A program made the position numbers and the translations under genes. This document shows, in pieces, positions 1 to 9,530 of a stretch of 64,000 bases of DNA. This DNA comes from Polaromonas sp. (lineage in GTDB: Bacteria > Pseudomonadota > Gammaproteobacteria > Burkholderiales > Burkholderiaceae_C). The first letter of the stretch is position 1. The number at the start of each line of letters is the position of its first letter. The stretch covers positions 17,428-81,427 of the forward strand of contig JAURVI010000041.1 of NCBI GenBank assembly GCA_030655515.1, given 5' to 3'. The notes beneath the pieces were generated by a model, which saw nothing but the letters and a program-made list of their open reading frames with translations, was not told the DNA's origin and searched no databases.

Positions 1-255
1 TTCGACGACGATGGCCGTGTGCAGGAAGTCCCCGCCACCGCCGCCATACTCGGCCGCCGCCATGGGCAGCAGCAGGCCGGCCCGCCCGGCCTTGCGCCAG
101 ACTTCGCGCGGTATCAGCCCCGCTTGCTCCCAGTCTGCATGAAAGGGAAGAATCTCCCGCTCGATAAACCGCCTCACGGTGGTTCTGAACAGTTCGTGAT
201 CGGCGGAAAAAATTCCGCGCCGGGCGGTCGCGGTGTGGCGGGTGGTGGTTTGCAT
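1..255 (-). CDS. acyl-CoA dehydrogenase, N-terminal part (runs off the window)
   Basis: Reverse-strand translation from 255: MQTTTRHTATARRGIFSADHELFRTTVRRFIEREILPFHADWEQAGLIPREVWRKAGRAGLLLPMAAAEYGGGGGDFLHTAIVVE, typical of an acyl-CoA dehydrogenase N-terminal domain. Confidence 0.8.
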   Translation of the reverse strand, partial: MQTTTRHTATARRGIFSADHELFRTTVRRFIEREILPFHADWEQAGLIPREVWRKAGRAGLLLPMAAAEYGGGGGDFLHTAIVVE

Positions 256-543
256 TGGCGGGTCTCGGTTGACAGCAGTCAAGATCAAAGTGGGAACGAC
301 CGCTAGTGTAGTATTGCCAGGTACCAGGCGGATTCAGCGCCCGCTGATCGGCCTCCTCCAAATGATCGTTTTCCGGTCACTCCGCGTCAAGAAGGATTCC
401 GTCATGAAATGGACCCCATGCATTGGCGCAGCATGCCGCGTCCTGGTTGGGATGGCTTGGTCTTCGCAGGCGCCACACCGGCTCCGTCAAAACACGGACG
501 GCCTCGCGGCCCGTTAAAAAATTCTTTTCCTTTTCACTTTCCC

Positions 544-1716
544 ATGAGTCTTTCCAATACGCCTGCCAAATCTGTTCCCGATGTTGCCATTGTCGGCGTT
601 GCCGAATCCGATCTGGGCAAGGTCCCCGACAAAACCGCCGTCGAGCTTCAGGCGCAAGCGGCCCGCCGGGCATTGCTGGACGCCGGGCTGACACTTCAGG
701 AGGTCGATGGTGTGTTTGCGCACACCGACGACCGCTTTTCCAGCCTGCAGTTGAGCGAATACCTGGGCATTCGGCCCCGCTACACAGACAGCACCAATGT
801 CGGCGGCATGTCGAACCTGGTTCACATTCGCCACGCCATGGCCGCCATCGCGGCAGGCATGTGCGAGGTGGCCCTGATCACCTATGGCAGCACCCAGCTT
901 TCCGACGGATCGCGCAAGCTCACGGCCCTGGTCGAAGACCCGCGCTCCCCGCGCGGCCAGTTCGTGGTGCCGCACGGGCACCTCAGTCCCATCGGCTACT
1001 ACGCGATGGTCGCCCAACTGCATGGGCATCGGTATGGCACGCGCAGCGCCGACCTGGCCGAGATTGCGGTTGCGGCGCGCCGATGGGCGGCACTCAACCC
1101 GAAGGCCTACCGCCGCGAGCCGCTGAGCATCGAAGACGTGCTTCAATCCCCCCTGGTGGCAGAGCCCCTGCGCCAGCGCGATTGCTGCCTCGTTACCGAC
1201 GGCGGCGGCGCCCTCGTCGTCACCAGTGCGGCGCGTGCCGCATCGCTCAAAAAACCTCCGGTTCTGGTGCGCGGCATCGCCGAACACTACTCGCACCACT
1301 ACACCCCCTTCGATCTGGACGACTGGCTCGAGACCGGCGTTGCCGCCACGGCGGAGCGGGCGTTTCGCATGGCCGATGTCACGCGCCAGGACATCGACGT
1401 TGTTCAGATTTACGACCACTTCACCATCGGCGTGATGCAGTCGCTCGAAGAACTCGGGTTTTGCGCGCGCGGCGAAGGCAAGGACTTTGTGCGCCATGGC
1501 CGGCTTGGGCCGGGCGGCGCGTTTCCCATCAACACTTCCGGCGGCGGGCTGTCCTACGGCCACCCCGGGATGTTCGGCATCTTCCTGGTGATCGAGGCGG
1601 TGCGCCAATTGCGCGGCGAATGCGGCGAGCGGCAACTGCCCGACCCCAAGCTGGCGCTGTGCCATGCGCCCGGCCTCGTATTTTCCGCCAACACCACCAT
1701 GATTCTCGGAGTCTGA
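544..1716 (+). CDS. thiolase-family / lipid-transfer-protein-like acetyl-CoA acetyltransferase
   Basis: ORF from internal ATG 544 (MSLSNTPAKSVPDVAIVGVAESDLGKVPDKTAVELQAQAARRALLDAG); C-terminal INTSGGGLSYGHPGMFGIF; followed directly by a DUF35-type gene. Confidence 0.85.
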   Translation: MSLSNTPAKSVPDVAIVGVAESDLGKVPDKTAVELQAQAARRALLDAGLTLQEVDGVFAHTDDRFSSLQLSEYLGIRPRYTDSTNVGGMSNLVHIRHAMAAIAAGMCEVALITYGSTQLSDGSRKLTALVEDPRSPRGQFVVPHGHLSPIGYYAMVAQLHGHRYGTRSADLAEIAVAARRWAALNPKAYRREPLSIEDVLQSPLVAEPLRQRDCCLVTDGGGALVVTSAARAASLKKPPVLVRGIAEHYSHHYTPFDLDDWLETGVAATAERAFRMADVTRQDIDVVQIYDHFTIGVMQSLEELGFCARGEGKDFVRHGRLGPGGAFPINTSGGGLSYGHPGMFGIFLVIEAVRQLRGECGERQLPDPKLALCHAPGLVFSANTTMILGV

Positions 1717-1718
1717 CC

Positions 1719-2135
1719 ATGGGCATTGCACAAAGACCGCTGCCGCAACCGACCGCATCGACCCAGGCCTTTTGGGATGCAACGCGCCAAGACCGGCTGT
1801 TGATTCAGCAATGCAAAGCGTGCTCGACGCTGCAGTTTTATCCCAGGCCGTTTTGCCGTGCCTGCCTGTCCGAGGACACGGGCTGGATGGAGAGCGCCGG
1901 ACTTGGCGTGATTTACACCTTCACCATCAACCATCGCGCCGCCAACGAGCACATGAAGCCGCATGTCCCGTACGCCGTGGCCGTGGTCACGCTGGACGAA
2001 GGCGTCAAGCTGATGGGTGCGATGGCGCCCGGCCGCCTGGCGGACATCCGCATCGGCGCCCGCGTCAAGGTGGTGTTCGAGAAAGTCAGTGATGCGCTGA
2101 GTCTGCCGCGTTTCGCGCTGCTGGAGACGGCATGA
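1719..2135 (+). CDS. Zn-ribbon / OB-fold DUF35-type protein, thiolase partner
   Basis: MGIAQRPLPQPTASTQAFWDATRQDRLLIQQCKACSTLQFYPRPFCRACLSEDTGW; CxxC...CxxC zinc ribbon; 2 nt after the thiolase stop. Confidence 0.85.
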   Translation: MGIAQRPLPQPTASTQAFWDATRQDRLLIQQCKACSTLQFYPRPFCRACLSEDTGWMESAGLGVIYTFTINHRAANEHMKPHVPYAVAVVTLDEGVKLMGAMAPGRLADIRIGARVKVVFEKVSDALSLPRFALLETA

Positions 2136-2277
2136 CAGAGAGCGGTGGCTGGCTGCGGTCTTTTGCGCGCGGCCGCAGCGTCATGGCGTTCATGCCGCAG
2201 CGGAAATCTGCCTCCGTTGGGCATACTTTCCCAGGCTAAAAACGGATGCACTTCACGCGACGCGGGACAATGCAGCG

Positions 2278-3231
2278 ATGAGAACGTCGATTTTGTCAGT
2301 GCAGGATCTGAGCAAACACTACGGCAGCACCACCGTCGTCGACGCGCTGTCGTTTCAGATCGCCCCCGGCGAATGCCTGGGTGTCATCGGGCCCAATGGC
2401 GCCGGCAAAACCACCACCCTTCGCATGTGCCTGGGCCTGACGGCGCCCGACGCGGGGAGCATCACCTATTTTCTGAACGGCCAGGACGCCGGGCTGCGCA
2501 TGCCCGGGGACGCGCTGGCGATCAAGGCCAGGCTGGGTGTGGTGAGCCAGTCCGACACGCTGGACCCGGATTTCAACTGCGCCGAAAACCTGCAGGTCTA
2601 TGGCCGCTACTTCGGCATGAGCGCGGCGCAGGTTCGTGTACGCGTGCCGGCTCTGCTGGCGTTTGCCTCGCTGTCGCACAAGGCGGGCAGCAAGCCCGGC
2701 GAGTTGTCGGGCGGCATGAAACGGCGCCTGAGCCTGGCGCGGGCGCTGGTCAATGACCCGCGCCTGCTGCTGCTCGACGAACCCACCACCGGGCTGGACC
2801 CGCAGGCACGCCACCTGATGTGGGAGCGCCTGCAACTGCTTTTGCAGCAGGGCAAATCGATCTTGCTGACCACCCACTTCATGGACGAGGCCGAGCGCCT
2901 GTGCTCGCGCCTGCTGGTGCTCGATCACGGAAAGAAAATTGCCGAAGGCCAACCCAAAGAACTGATCGCCCAGCACCTGGAGCCCGATGTGGTGGAGGTC
3001 TATGGCGTCGGTGCGCTGGCGCTGGCCGAATCTGCCGAACACACGGGCTTGCGGGCGCTGGCCGCGCGTGTGGAGGTCAGCGGCGAAACCGTGTTTTTCT
3101 ACACACAGGACGCGCGCCCGTTGCTGGACCGGCTGGCAGCACACGGCCACTTACGCACACTGCACCGCCCCGCCAACCTGGAAGACCTGTTCCTCAAACT
3201 GACCGGCCGCCAGATCAGGGAGGATGCGTGA
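2278..3231 (+). CDS. ABC transporter ATP-binding protein (NodI-like)
   Basis: Walker A GPNGAGKTT, signature LSGGMKRRL, Walker B LLLLDEPTTGLDPQAR. Confidence 0.92.
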   Translation: MRTSILSVQDLSKHYGSTTVVDALSFQIAPGECLGVIGPNGAGKTTTLRMCLGLTAPDAGSITYFLNGQDAGLRMPGDALAIKARLGVVSQSDTLDPDFNCAENLQVYGRYFGMSAAQVRVRVPALLAFASLSHKAGSKPGELSGGMKRRLSLARALVNDPRLLLLDEPTTGLDPQARHLMWERLQLLLQQGKSILLTTHFMDEAERLCSRLLVLDHGKKIAEGQPKELIAQHLEPDVVEVYGVGALALAESAEHTGLRALAARVEVSGETVFFYTQDARPLLDRLAAHGHLRTLHRPANLEDLFLKLTGRQIREDA

Positions 3232-4217
3232 TGGACAGAGGAGAGGCGCCCATGGCAAAGGGCGCAGCGCCAGAGGCCCACGCAGCGGCAAGCGTGGGGG
3301 CCGCCGTGCATGGCGAAGGGCCGTCCCTAGGAAAATTAGCCCCCCTTCGTGATGAAAGGGGCAGCGCACCGCCGAAGGCACGCGAAGCGACAAGCGTGGG
3401 GGCCACATTCAGCATTTGGAGAGCGCCCGACCTGTCGTTGCGCTGGTGGCCGGTCTTCATGCGCAACCTGCTGGTCTGGCGCAAGCTGGCGATTCCCAGC
3501 CTGGTCGGCAATATCGCCGAGCCGCTGATGTGGCTGGTGGCCTTTGGTTACGGCATGGGCGCGCTGGTCGGCGAGGTCAGCGTGGGCGCCAGCGGCGGAC
3601 AAGGCGTGCTCAAGGTTCCCTACATCCTGTTTCTGGCCAGCGGCTCGATCTGCATGAGCGCGATGAACGCCGCGTCGTTCGAGGCGCTGTATTCGGCCTT
3701 TTCACGCATGCACGTGCAAAAAACCTGGGACGGCATCATGAACACGCCGGTCAGCCTGGACAGCGTGTTGCTGGCCGAGATGTTGTGGGCCGCTTTCAAG
3801 GCGCTGTTCACCGTCACGGCGATTCTGGGCGTGATGCTGGCCCTGGGCATCAGTCACAGCCCCAAACTGTTGCTGGCCTGGCCGATTTTGCTGCTGGTCG
3901 GCATGATGTTTTCATGCATCGCGCTGATCTTCAACGCCCTGGCCAAAGGCTACGACTTCTTCACCTACTACTTCACGCTGGTGCTGACGCCCATGATGTT
4001 TCTGAGCGGTGTGTTTTTCCCGCGCGAGCAGTTGCCGACGCTGGTGCGCATCCTCTCCGACTGGCTGCCGCTGACCAACGCGGTGGAGATCGTCCGGCCA
4101 CTGTTCATGAACCAGTGGCCGGACGCGCCCTGGCGGCACGGCGGGGTGCTGGTGGCCTACACGGTGTTGGCGTTCTGGGTGGCGCTGGTGCTGACGCGCA
4201 GGCGCTTCAAGGCCTGA
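3231..4217 (+). CDS. ABC-2 type transporter permease (NodJ-like) with a repeat-derived N-terminal extension
   Basis: TGATG overlap with the ATPase; SIWRAPDLSLRWWPVFMRNLLVWRKLAIPSLVGNIAEPLMWLVAFGYGMG and PMMFLSGVFFPREQLP. Confidence 0.88.
   Translation: MDRGEAPMAKGAAPEAHAAASVGAAVHGEGPSLGKLAPLRDERGSAPPKAREATSVGATFSIWRAPDLSLRWWPVFMRNLLVWRKLAIPSLVGNIAEPLMWLVAFGYGMGALVGEVSVGASGGQGVLKVPYILFLASGSICMSAMNAASFEALYSAFSRMHVQKTWDGIMNTPVSLDSVLLAEMLWAAFKALFTVTAILGVMLALGISHSPKLLLAWPILLLVGMMFSCIALIFNALAKGYDFFTYYFTLVLTPMMFLSGVFFPREQLPTLVRILSDWLPLTNAVEIVRPLFMNQWPDAPWRHGGVLVAYTVLAFWVALVLTRRRFKA
3262..3403 (+). repeat. Degenerate direct repeat pair inside the permease N-terminus
   Basis: gcgcagcgccagaggcccacgcagcggcaagcgtgggggcc (3262-3302) and gcagcgcaccgccgaaggcacgcgaagcgacaagcgtgggggcc (3361-3403). 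Confidence 0.7.
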
Positions 4218-4296
4218 CCGGCGCCGGGACAAGCCTGCACGAGCGGCGGATCATCTTTTTTAGGCCTCCAGCCCTTTGAATTCGGAGTTTCCTGGA

Positions 4297-5505
4297 TCAA
4301 GCAGCGTCCCTGGTCAGCCAGCTTTCAGCCAGCCGCACCCAGAAGGTGGCGCCCAGCGGGATCAGGTCGTCATTGAAGTCGTAGCTCGGGTTGTGCAGCA
4401 TGCACGGGCCGCCACCGGGGCCGCCGCTCGCGTCATGAATGCGGTGGTCACCGTCGCCGTTGGCAATAAAGCAATAACACCCCGGTTTGGCCTGCAGCAT
4501 GTAGGAGAAATCTTCCGCGCCCATGGTCGGCTCCTGTGCGATCACGTTGTCTTTGCCAACGATTTCCGCCATGACCTGGCGCGCAAACTCGGTTTCCCTG
4601 GCGTGGTTGATGGTGGGCGGGTAGTTGCGCGCAAACTCGAACGCGCACTCGGCTTCATGCGCGGCGCAAATGTGCTCGGCGATCTGCTTCATGCGCTTTT
4701 CGATCATGTCGAGCACTTCAAGCGTGAAGGTGCGCACCGTGCCCTGCAGCTCGCAACTGTCGGGGATCACGTTGGTGGCCTCGCCGGCATGGATCATGGT
4801 GACCGAGATCACGCCGGCATCCACCGGCTTTTTGTTGCGGCTGATGATGGTCTGGAAGGCCTGCACCATCTGGCAGGCGACCGGCACCGGGTCGATGCCG
4901 TTGTGCGGCAGGGCGGCGTGGCCGCCCCTGCCGCGAATGGTGATCCTGAACTCATTGCTCGACGCCATGACCGGGCCGGCGCTGGCGGCAAACTTGCCGA
5001 TCTGCGTGCCCGGCCAGTTGTGCATGCCGAACACGGCGTCCATGGGGAATTTGTCGAACAGACCGTCCTTGATCATCTCGCGCGCGCCGCCGCCGCCTTC
5101 TTCGGCCGGCTGGAAAATCAGGTAAACGGTACCGTCGAAATGGCGGTTTTTAGCGAAATGCTGCGCGGCCGCCAGCAACATCGCCGTGTGGCCGTCGTGG
5201 CCGCAGGCGTGCATCTTGCCCGGGTGCCGGCTGGCATGTTCAAAGGTGTTGAACTCCTGCATCGGCAAGGCGTCCATGTCGGCGCGCAGGCCGATGGCGC
5301 GCTTCGAGCTGCCGTTTTTGATGATGCCGACCACGCCGGTGGTGCCCATGCCGCGGTGAATCGGAATGCCCCACTCGGTGAGTTTTTTCGCCACCACATC
5401 GGCGGTGCGCACTTCTTCAAAGCACAGTTCCGGGTGGGCGTGAATATCGCGGCGCAGGGCAGTCATGCCGGCGGCCTGGGTGACGATGGCGTCAATGATT
5501 TTCAT
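4297..5505 (-). CDS. M20-family amidohydrolase (hippurate hydrolase-like)
   Basis: MKIIDAIVTQAAGMTALRRDIHAHPELCFEEVRTADVV, HACGHDGHTAMLL, QPAEEGGGGAREMIKDGLFD. Confidence 0.92.
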   Translation of the reverse strand: MKIIDAIVTQAAGMTALRRDIHAHPELCFEEVRTADVVAKKLTEWGIPIHRGMGTTGVVGIIKNGSSKRAIGLRADMDALPMQEFNTFEHASRHPGKMHACGHDGHTAMLLAAAQHFAKNRHFDGTVYLIFQPAEEGGGGAREMIKDGLFDKFPMDAVFGMHNWPGTQIGKFAASAGPVMASSNEFRITIRGRGGHAALPHNGIDPVPVACQMVQAFQTIISRNKKPVDAGVISVTMIHAGEATNVIPDSCELQGTVRTFTLEVLDMIEKRMKQIAEHICAAHEAECAFEFARNYPPTINHARETEFARQVMAEIVGKDNVIAQEPTMGAEDFSYMLQAKPGCYCFIANGDGDHRIHDASGGPGGGPCMLHNPSYDFNDDLIPLGATFWVRLAESWLTRDAA

Positions 5506-5535
5506 GAAAACCTCTTGGTGGTCAAGGCCGATGCC

Positions 5536-6210
5536 CTACAGCCTGGCAGATGTTTTGCAAGCCCGGGGCCGGCCTTTGTACCAAGCATAGTCTGCCAGAT
5601 TCAGCAGCGGCAAGTCCCCCCGGGAATCACCATACGCATGCAGGGTGATTGGCGCGCGCGGGTCGGCGCGGCCGGCCAGCCAGGCTTGCAGGCGCAGCAC
5701 TTTTTCTTCGCCGTGGCAGTTGGGCGTGGCCATGCGCCCGGTGTGTACGCCAGCGTGAACCTCCAGCTCGGTGCAAATGACCGCGTCCATGCCCAGCACG
5801 TCGCCAACGCGGCGTAAATAAATACCTGGCGAGGCGCTCACCATCACACAGCAATGCCCCCGCTGCTGGTGCTGCCGCAGCCGCGCCAGCATCTCTTCCT
5901 GCCATTGATCGGGCAAATACCGCGCCACAAAATCGGCGGACCACTGGTCAACCGCCAGCGCGCTGCGCCCGCCCAGACTGACCTGGAGCAACCGGGCCTT
6001 GGCCTGGTGGTTGCTGGTCAGGCCGCAGGCATACGCGGCCAGCCAGGGGCTGCTGCGCAGCAGGGCGAGCAAAAACCGGGGCCAGCCCAGACCCCGTCGC
6101 AAGTAGGGCAGCAAGGTGTCGCGCCGGGTCAGCGTGCCGTCGAAATCGAAGGCGGCGACGTCCATGGCAGGCGGGGCAGCCGCGTCGGGCCGTGCTCTTA
6201 GTTCTGGCAT
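5536..6210 (-). CDS. HAD-superfamily hydrolase, subfamily IB (SerB-like)
   Basis: DFDGTLTRRDTLLPYLRRGLG, VMVSASPGIYLR, YGDSRGDLPLL; likely ATG at 6210 overlapping the upstream gene. Confidence 0.85.
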   Translation of the reverse strand: MPELRARPDAAAPPAMDVAAFDFDGTLTRRDTLLPYLRRGLGWPRFLLALLRSSPWLAAYACGLTSNHQAKARLLQVSLGGRSALAVDQWSADFVARYLPDQWQEEMLARLRQHQQRGHCCVMVSASPGIYLRRVGDVLGMDAVICTELEVHAGVHTGRMATPNCHGEEKVLRLQAWLAGRADPRAPITLHAYGDSRGDLPLLNLADYAWYKGRPRACKTSARL

Positions 6211-7736
6211 CGCACTTTCCCGCACAGGCGTTCGCAAAACGGGCACCCCGTCATGGGCAGCCAGGCCGGGATGTTGTAGTAGCGGCTGTAGATGGCGGTC
6301 AGCACACCGTCACGGTAGGCGGCGTAATTGAAGCCCTTGCCTTCGACCGCATAAAAAGGAACACCGTCCTGGGAGAAGCCGAGCACTTGTACGCTGTCGA
6401 AGTAAGGTTGGTAGTCCTCCGTCCGGGGCGGGTCCGTGCGGATGATGCGCACCGTTTTTCCCTGGTAGATGGAAAAATCGACCAGCATGTCGTCCTGCCG
6501 GGCGTGGAAGTTGCCCGGACCGAACACCGGCACATACTGGCGCAACGCATAGCCGTAAGTGGACGCGGGTGTGTAGGCGCTGGCCATCAGCACCACACCG
6601 GGCGCAACGACCTGCTGGAGCATCTCGGCGGTTTTATAGCCGCGGATGATTTTCGGATACAACTGGGTGTTTTTCCAGTTGTCCAGCGGGCTGGCGTACA
6701 AACCGGCGACGATCAGCCCATGCAGCGCGGCAAAAGCCGCCATGCCCAGTGCGCATGCCTTGAGTTTCTTCAGCGGCAGGGCAAAGGCCAGCAGCGCAAA
6801 GCCAAAGGGGTAGAACGACAGCACCCAATGCAGGCCGACCACTTTTTTCAGCGACAGCAAGGCAAAAAACAGCAGCGGCACCAGCACCACGCAGCCGAGC
6901 AGGCGCTGCTGCCGGAACACAGCGGTCAGCAAACTGCGCTGCTTCCAGCCCAGCCAGGCCGCCGCCGGCGTCGCCAGGTAAAACAGCATGGCCGCATACA
7001 GCAGCGGCTTGTGCCAGGCAAAGGCCGCGCCCTCGTTGCGGTTGTAGAGGTTGAACATGATGTTCGGCCAGCCGTGCGACAGGTTGTAGGCCAGGTTGAT
7101 GGCCGGGCCCGGCAGCATGCACAGCAGCAGCAGCGCAAAAGCGGGCCAGCGTTCACGCCGGTACAGCGCAAAATAAACCAGGTAGCCCAGGCCCAGCACC
7201 ACCGAAAAATACTTGGACAAAAAGGCGCCGCCCAGAAACAGGCCAGCCAGCGCGTACAGTCCCCAGGCCGCCCTGTCCATGCGTTCGCGCCGTTCGGCCC
7301 GCAGCAGCGTGGCGACGGACAGCGCCGACCAGAAAATCAGCGGCGTGTCGGTCGTGATCAGGACGTTGAGCCAGTTGATCGGGGCCAGCCAGAACAGCAG
7401 CGCCGCCCAGGCGGCGCGCGTCCTGTCCAGCGGGTGCAGCGCCCACCAGAGCACGCCGCCAAGGGCCAGCGGCAGCAAGACCGCCGGCAGACGTATCGCC
7501 CAGGTCGCATCGCCCAGCGTCCAGCGCATCAGGCCGATCAGCCAGCCGACCATGGGCGGGTGGTCGTAGTAGCCCCAATCCGGGTAGACACCCCACCAGT
7601 AGAAAAAAGCCTCGTCGCCGGTGATCGGAAAAGTCGCCGAGATCCACGCCCGCAAGGCCAGCGACAAGGCAGCGGCAACGATCAGCCAGTGGGTCAGGGA
7701 CAGGGAGGCGGCAAAGGCGCCGGGTCGTTGGAGCAT
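6198..7736 (-). CDS. Glycosyltransferase family 39-like / ArnT-like integral membrane protein
   Basis: MLQRPGAFAASLSLTHWLIVAAALSLALRAWISATFPITGDEAFFYWWGVYPDWGYYDHPPMVGWLI (GT-C D/E motif plus YYDHPPM); many TM segments. Confidence 0.88.
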   Translation of the reverse strand: MLQRPGAFAASLSLTHWLIVAAALSLALRAWISATFPITGDEAFFYWWGVYPDWGYYDHPPMVGWLIGLMRWTLGDATWAIRLPAVLLPLALGGVLWWALHPLDRTRAAWAALLFWLAPINWLNVLITTDTPLIFWSALSVATLLRAERRERMDRAAWGLYALAGLFLGGAFLSKYFSVVLGLGYLVYFALYRRERWPAFALLLLCMLPGPAINLAYNLSHGWPNIMFNLYNRNEGAAFAWHKPLLYAAMLFYLATPAAAWLGWKQRSLLTAVFRQQRLLGCVVLVPLLFFALLSLKKVVGLHWVLSFYPFGFALLAFALPLKKLKACALGMAAFAALHGLIVAGLYASPLDNWKNTQLYPKIIRGYKTAEMLQQVVAPGVVLMASAYTPASTYGYALRQYVPVFGPGNFHARQDDMLVDFSIYQGKTVRIIRTDPPRTEDYQPYFDSVQVLGFSQDGVPFYAVEGKGFNYAAYRDGVLTAIYSRYYNIPAWLPMTGCPFCERLCGKVRCQN

Positions 7737-7755
7737 GGGTCGATGAGCGTCGGGG

Positions 7756-8679
7756 CTATCTGAAACTGATTTCCTGGCGGATGGCGGCACTATAGACCAG
7801 CGCCAGCGCCCCGATGGCCACCGCCAGCCACAGGGTGACCACCCTGACCGCCACCGTGATGCTGAGCGCCAGCGCGGCACTCGCCCCCTGGGCCACCAGC
7901 AGGCCCGTCAACAAGGCCTCCGTGCCGCCCAATCCGGCCGGCAGCAGCGATAAGGCCCCTCCCACCATCGCCAGCGCGTAAAACCCCGCGGCCTGCAGCG
8001 GCGCGATGGGCAAACCGGCATCGCGGCACAGCAGCCAGACCGCCAGCCCCTGCGCGGCCCAGGCCACCCCGGTCAGCCCGAACCACACCAGAGGCCGGCG
8101 CGCCAGACACTGCCAGGCCTCGCGCAGCCATGACAACCGCAGCAGCAGCCGGTGGCGACACTTGAACAGCAGCACCAGCGCGGCCAGCCCCACGAAAAGC
8201 AGCGAACCGGGAACCGCGCCGGGCCAGGCCAGCGCGGCCAGCCAGCCGAGCACCGGCAGGCCCATCAACAACAGACACAGCAGGTCGGCCAGCCGCTCGG
8301 CTCCAAAAATCGCCAGGCTTTGCGCGGCGCTCAAGGGCTGGCGCGCCAGCAGCAGCCCGCGCACGGCCTCGCCGACGTTGCCTGGGGTCGGCGTGAAAGT
8401 GTAGCCCGCGAGGTACAGGCGCAGCCCTTCAAAAACCCCCAGGGGCCGCCCGTAGTGGGCCATCCACAAGCGCCAGCGCAGGCCGCGCAGCAGGTAGTTC
8501 AGCAGGCACAGCAACACCGCCTGCAGGCCGGCGAGCGACCCGAGCCGCTGGATCGTCGCCAGGGGGCTACCCTCACCGAACGCGACCAGTGCCAGCGCGT
8601 AGGCCGTGGCGGCCGCGCCCAGAACCAGCAGCAGGGGCTTGAGCGGCAGGCGGCTGGCCGGCCGCACCGGCGCTTTCAA
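7756..8679 (-). CDS. AglD / LPG-synthase-TM-like membrane protein (flippase-like domain)
   Basis: LRGLRWRLWMAHYGRPLGVFEGLRLYLAGYTFTPTPGNVGEAVRG; probable TTG start at 8679 overlapping the UbiA stop (TTGA). Confidence 0.8.
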   Translation of the reverse strand: MKAPVRPASRLPLKPLLLVLGAAATAYALALVAFGEGSPLATIQRLGSLAGLQAVLLCLLNYLLRGLRWRLWMAHYGRPLGVFEGLRLYLAGYTFTPTPGNVGEAVRGLLLARQPLSAAQSLAIFGAERLADLLCLLLMGLPVLGWLAALAWPGAVPGSLLFVGLAALVLLFKCRHRLLLRLSWLREAWQCLARRPLVWFGLTGVAWAAQGLAVWLLCRDAGLPIAPLQAAGFYALAMVGGALSLLPAGLGGTEALLTGLLVAQGASAALALSITVAVRVVTLWLAVAIGALALVYSAAIRQEISFR

Positions 8680-9530
8680 AACCGGCGTCCCAGAAACACC
8701 CCCAACCAGGCCGCCAGCGCCAGCAAAATCCAGGGGTCGCGCAGCAGGTCGCGCGAGACGTCTTCGCCACGCCCCCGGTGGACCTGGTAGGCATAACGCA
8801 GCAAGGCGAAAATGACGATGGGCACGGTATAGAGCAGGCGCTCGCCATGCTGCAACTGCGCCTCCGGACTGGTCGCGAACAACCCATAGGTCATCAAGGT
8901 GGCCGTCATCGTCACGGCCATGAACATGTCCAGCAGGGCCGGCGGGTAATGTTCGAGCACGGCCCGCTGGTCGGCTTCGTGGTGAAAACTCTCGGCCTTG
9001 CGTTTTGAAAAACCGAGGAACAAGGCGATGAACAGCCCGGCCAGCAGCATCCAGCGCGAAGGCGCAATGCCCACCGCCAGCGTGCCGGCCAGCAGCCTGA
9101 GCATGAACCCCGAAGCAATGAGGGTCACATCGACCACCGGCACCTGCTTGAGCCGCCAGGAATAGGCCAGGTTCAGCCCCATGTAAATGCCCAGCAAGGC
9201 CAGCAGCTTCAGGTTGCCAGACGCCAGCCACAGGCCCGCCGCCAGCAGGGCCGCCGCCAGAGCCAGCGCGGCGGGTGGCGGCACGGCGCCGCTGGCCAGC
9301 GGCCGGTGGCGCTTGACCGGGTGCCGGGCATCGCTGGCGCGGTCATTCCAATCGTTGATGATGTACACCATGCTGGAGAAGCAGCAAAACGCGGCAAAGG
9401 CGTTCAGCACCTTCAGCGCCAGCGGCCCGTCATGCCAGCTTTCGCTGAACACCAGCCCGGCGAACACAAAGGCGTTCTTGAGCCATTGGTGGGGTCGCAT
9501 CAAGACGGCAAGACTGAGCAATAAGCGCAT
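8676..9530 (-). CDS. UbiA-family prenyltransferase (decaprenyl-phosphate phosphoribosyltransferase-like)
   Basis: MRPHQWLKNAFVFAGLVFS and NDWNDRASDARHPVKRHRPLASG (UbiA NDxxDxxxD...HPxKxRP motif). Confidence 0.87.
   Translation of the reverse strand: MRLLLSLAVLMRPHQWLKNAFVFAGLVFSESWHDGPLALKVLNAFAAFCCFSSMVYIINDWNDRASDARHPVKRHRPLASGAVPPPAALALAAALLAAGLWLASGNLKLLALLGIYMGLNLAYSWRLKQVPVVDVTLIASGFMLRLLAGTLAVGIAPSRWMLLAGLFIALFLGFSKRKAESFHHEADQRAVLEHYPPALLDMFMAVTMTATLMTYGLFATSPEAQLQHGERLLYTVPIVIFALLRYAYQVHRGRGEDVSRDLLRDPWILLALAAWLGVFLGRRF

Noticed and set aside
423-2135. 570 aa plus-strand ORF
   Set aside because: Only its last part (from 1719) is the genuine DUF35-type gene; the rest is an out-of-frame shadow of the thiolase gene.
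4276-5817. 513 aa plus-strand ORF
   Set aside because: Antisense shadow of the M20 amidohydrolase and HAD genes; composition (His/Val/Ala/Arg-rich, no family motifs) is typical of high-GC shadow frames.
6192-7763. 523 aa plus-strand ORF
   Set aside because: Antisense to the GT39-like gene; Gln/Arg-rich low-information translation.
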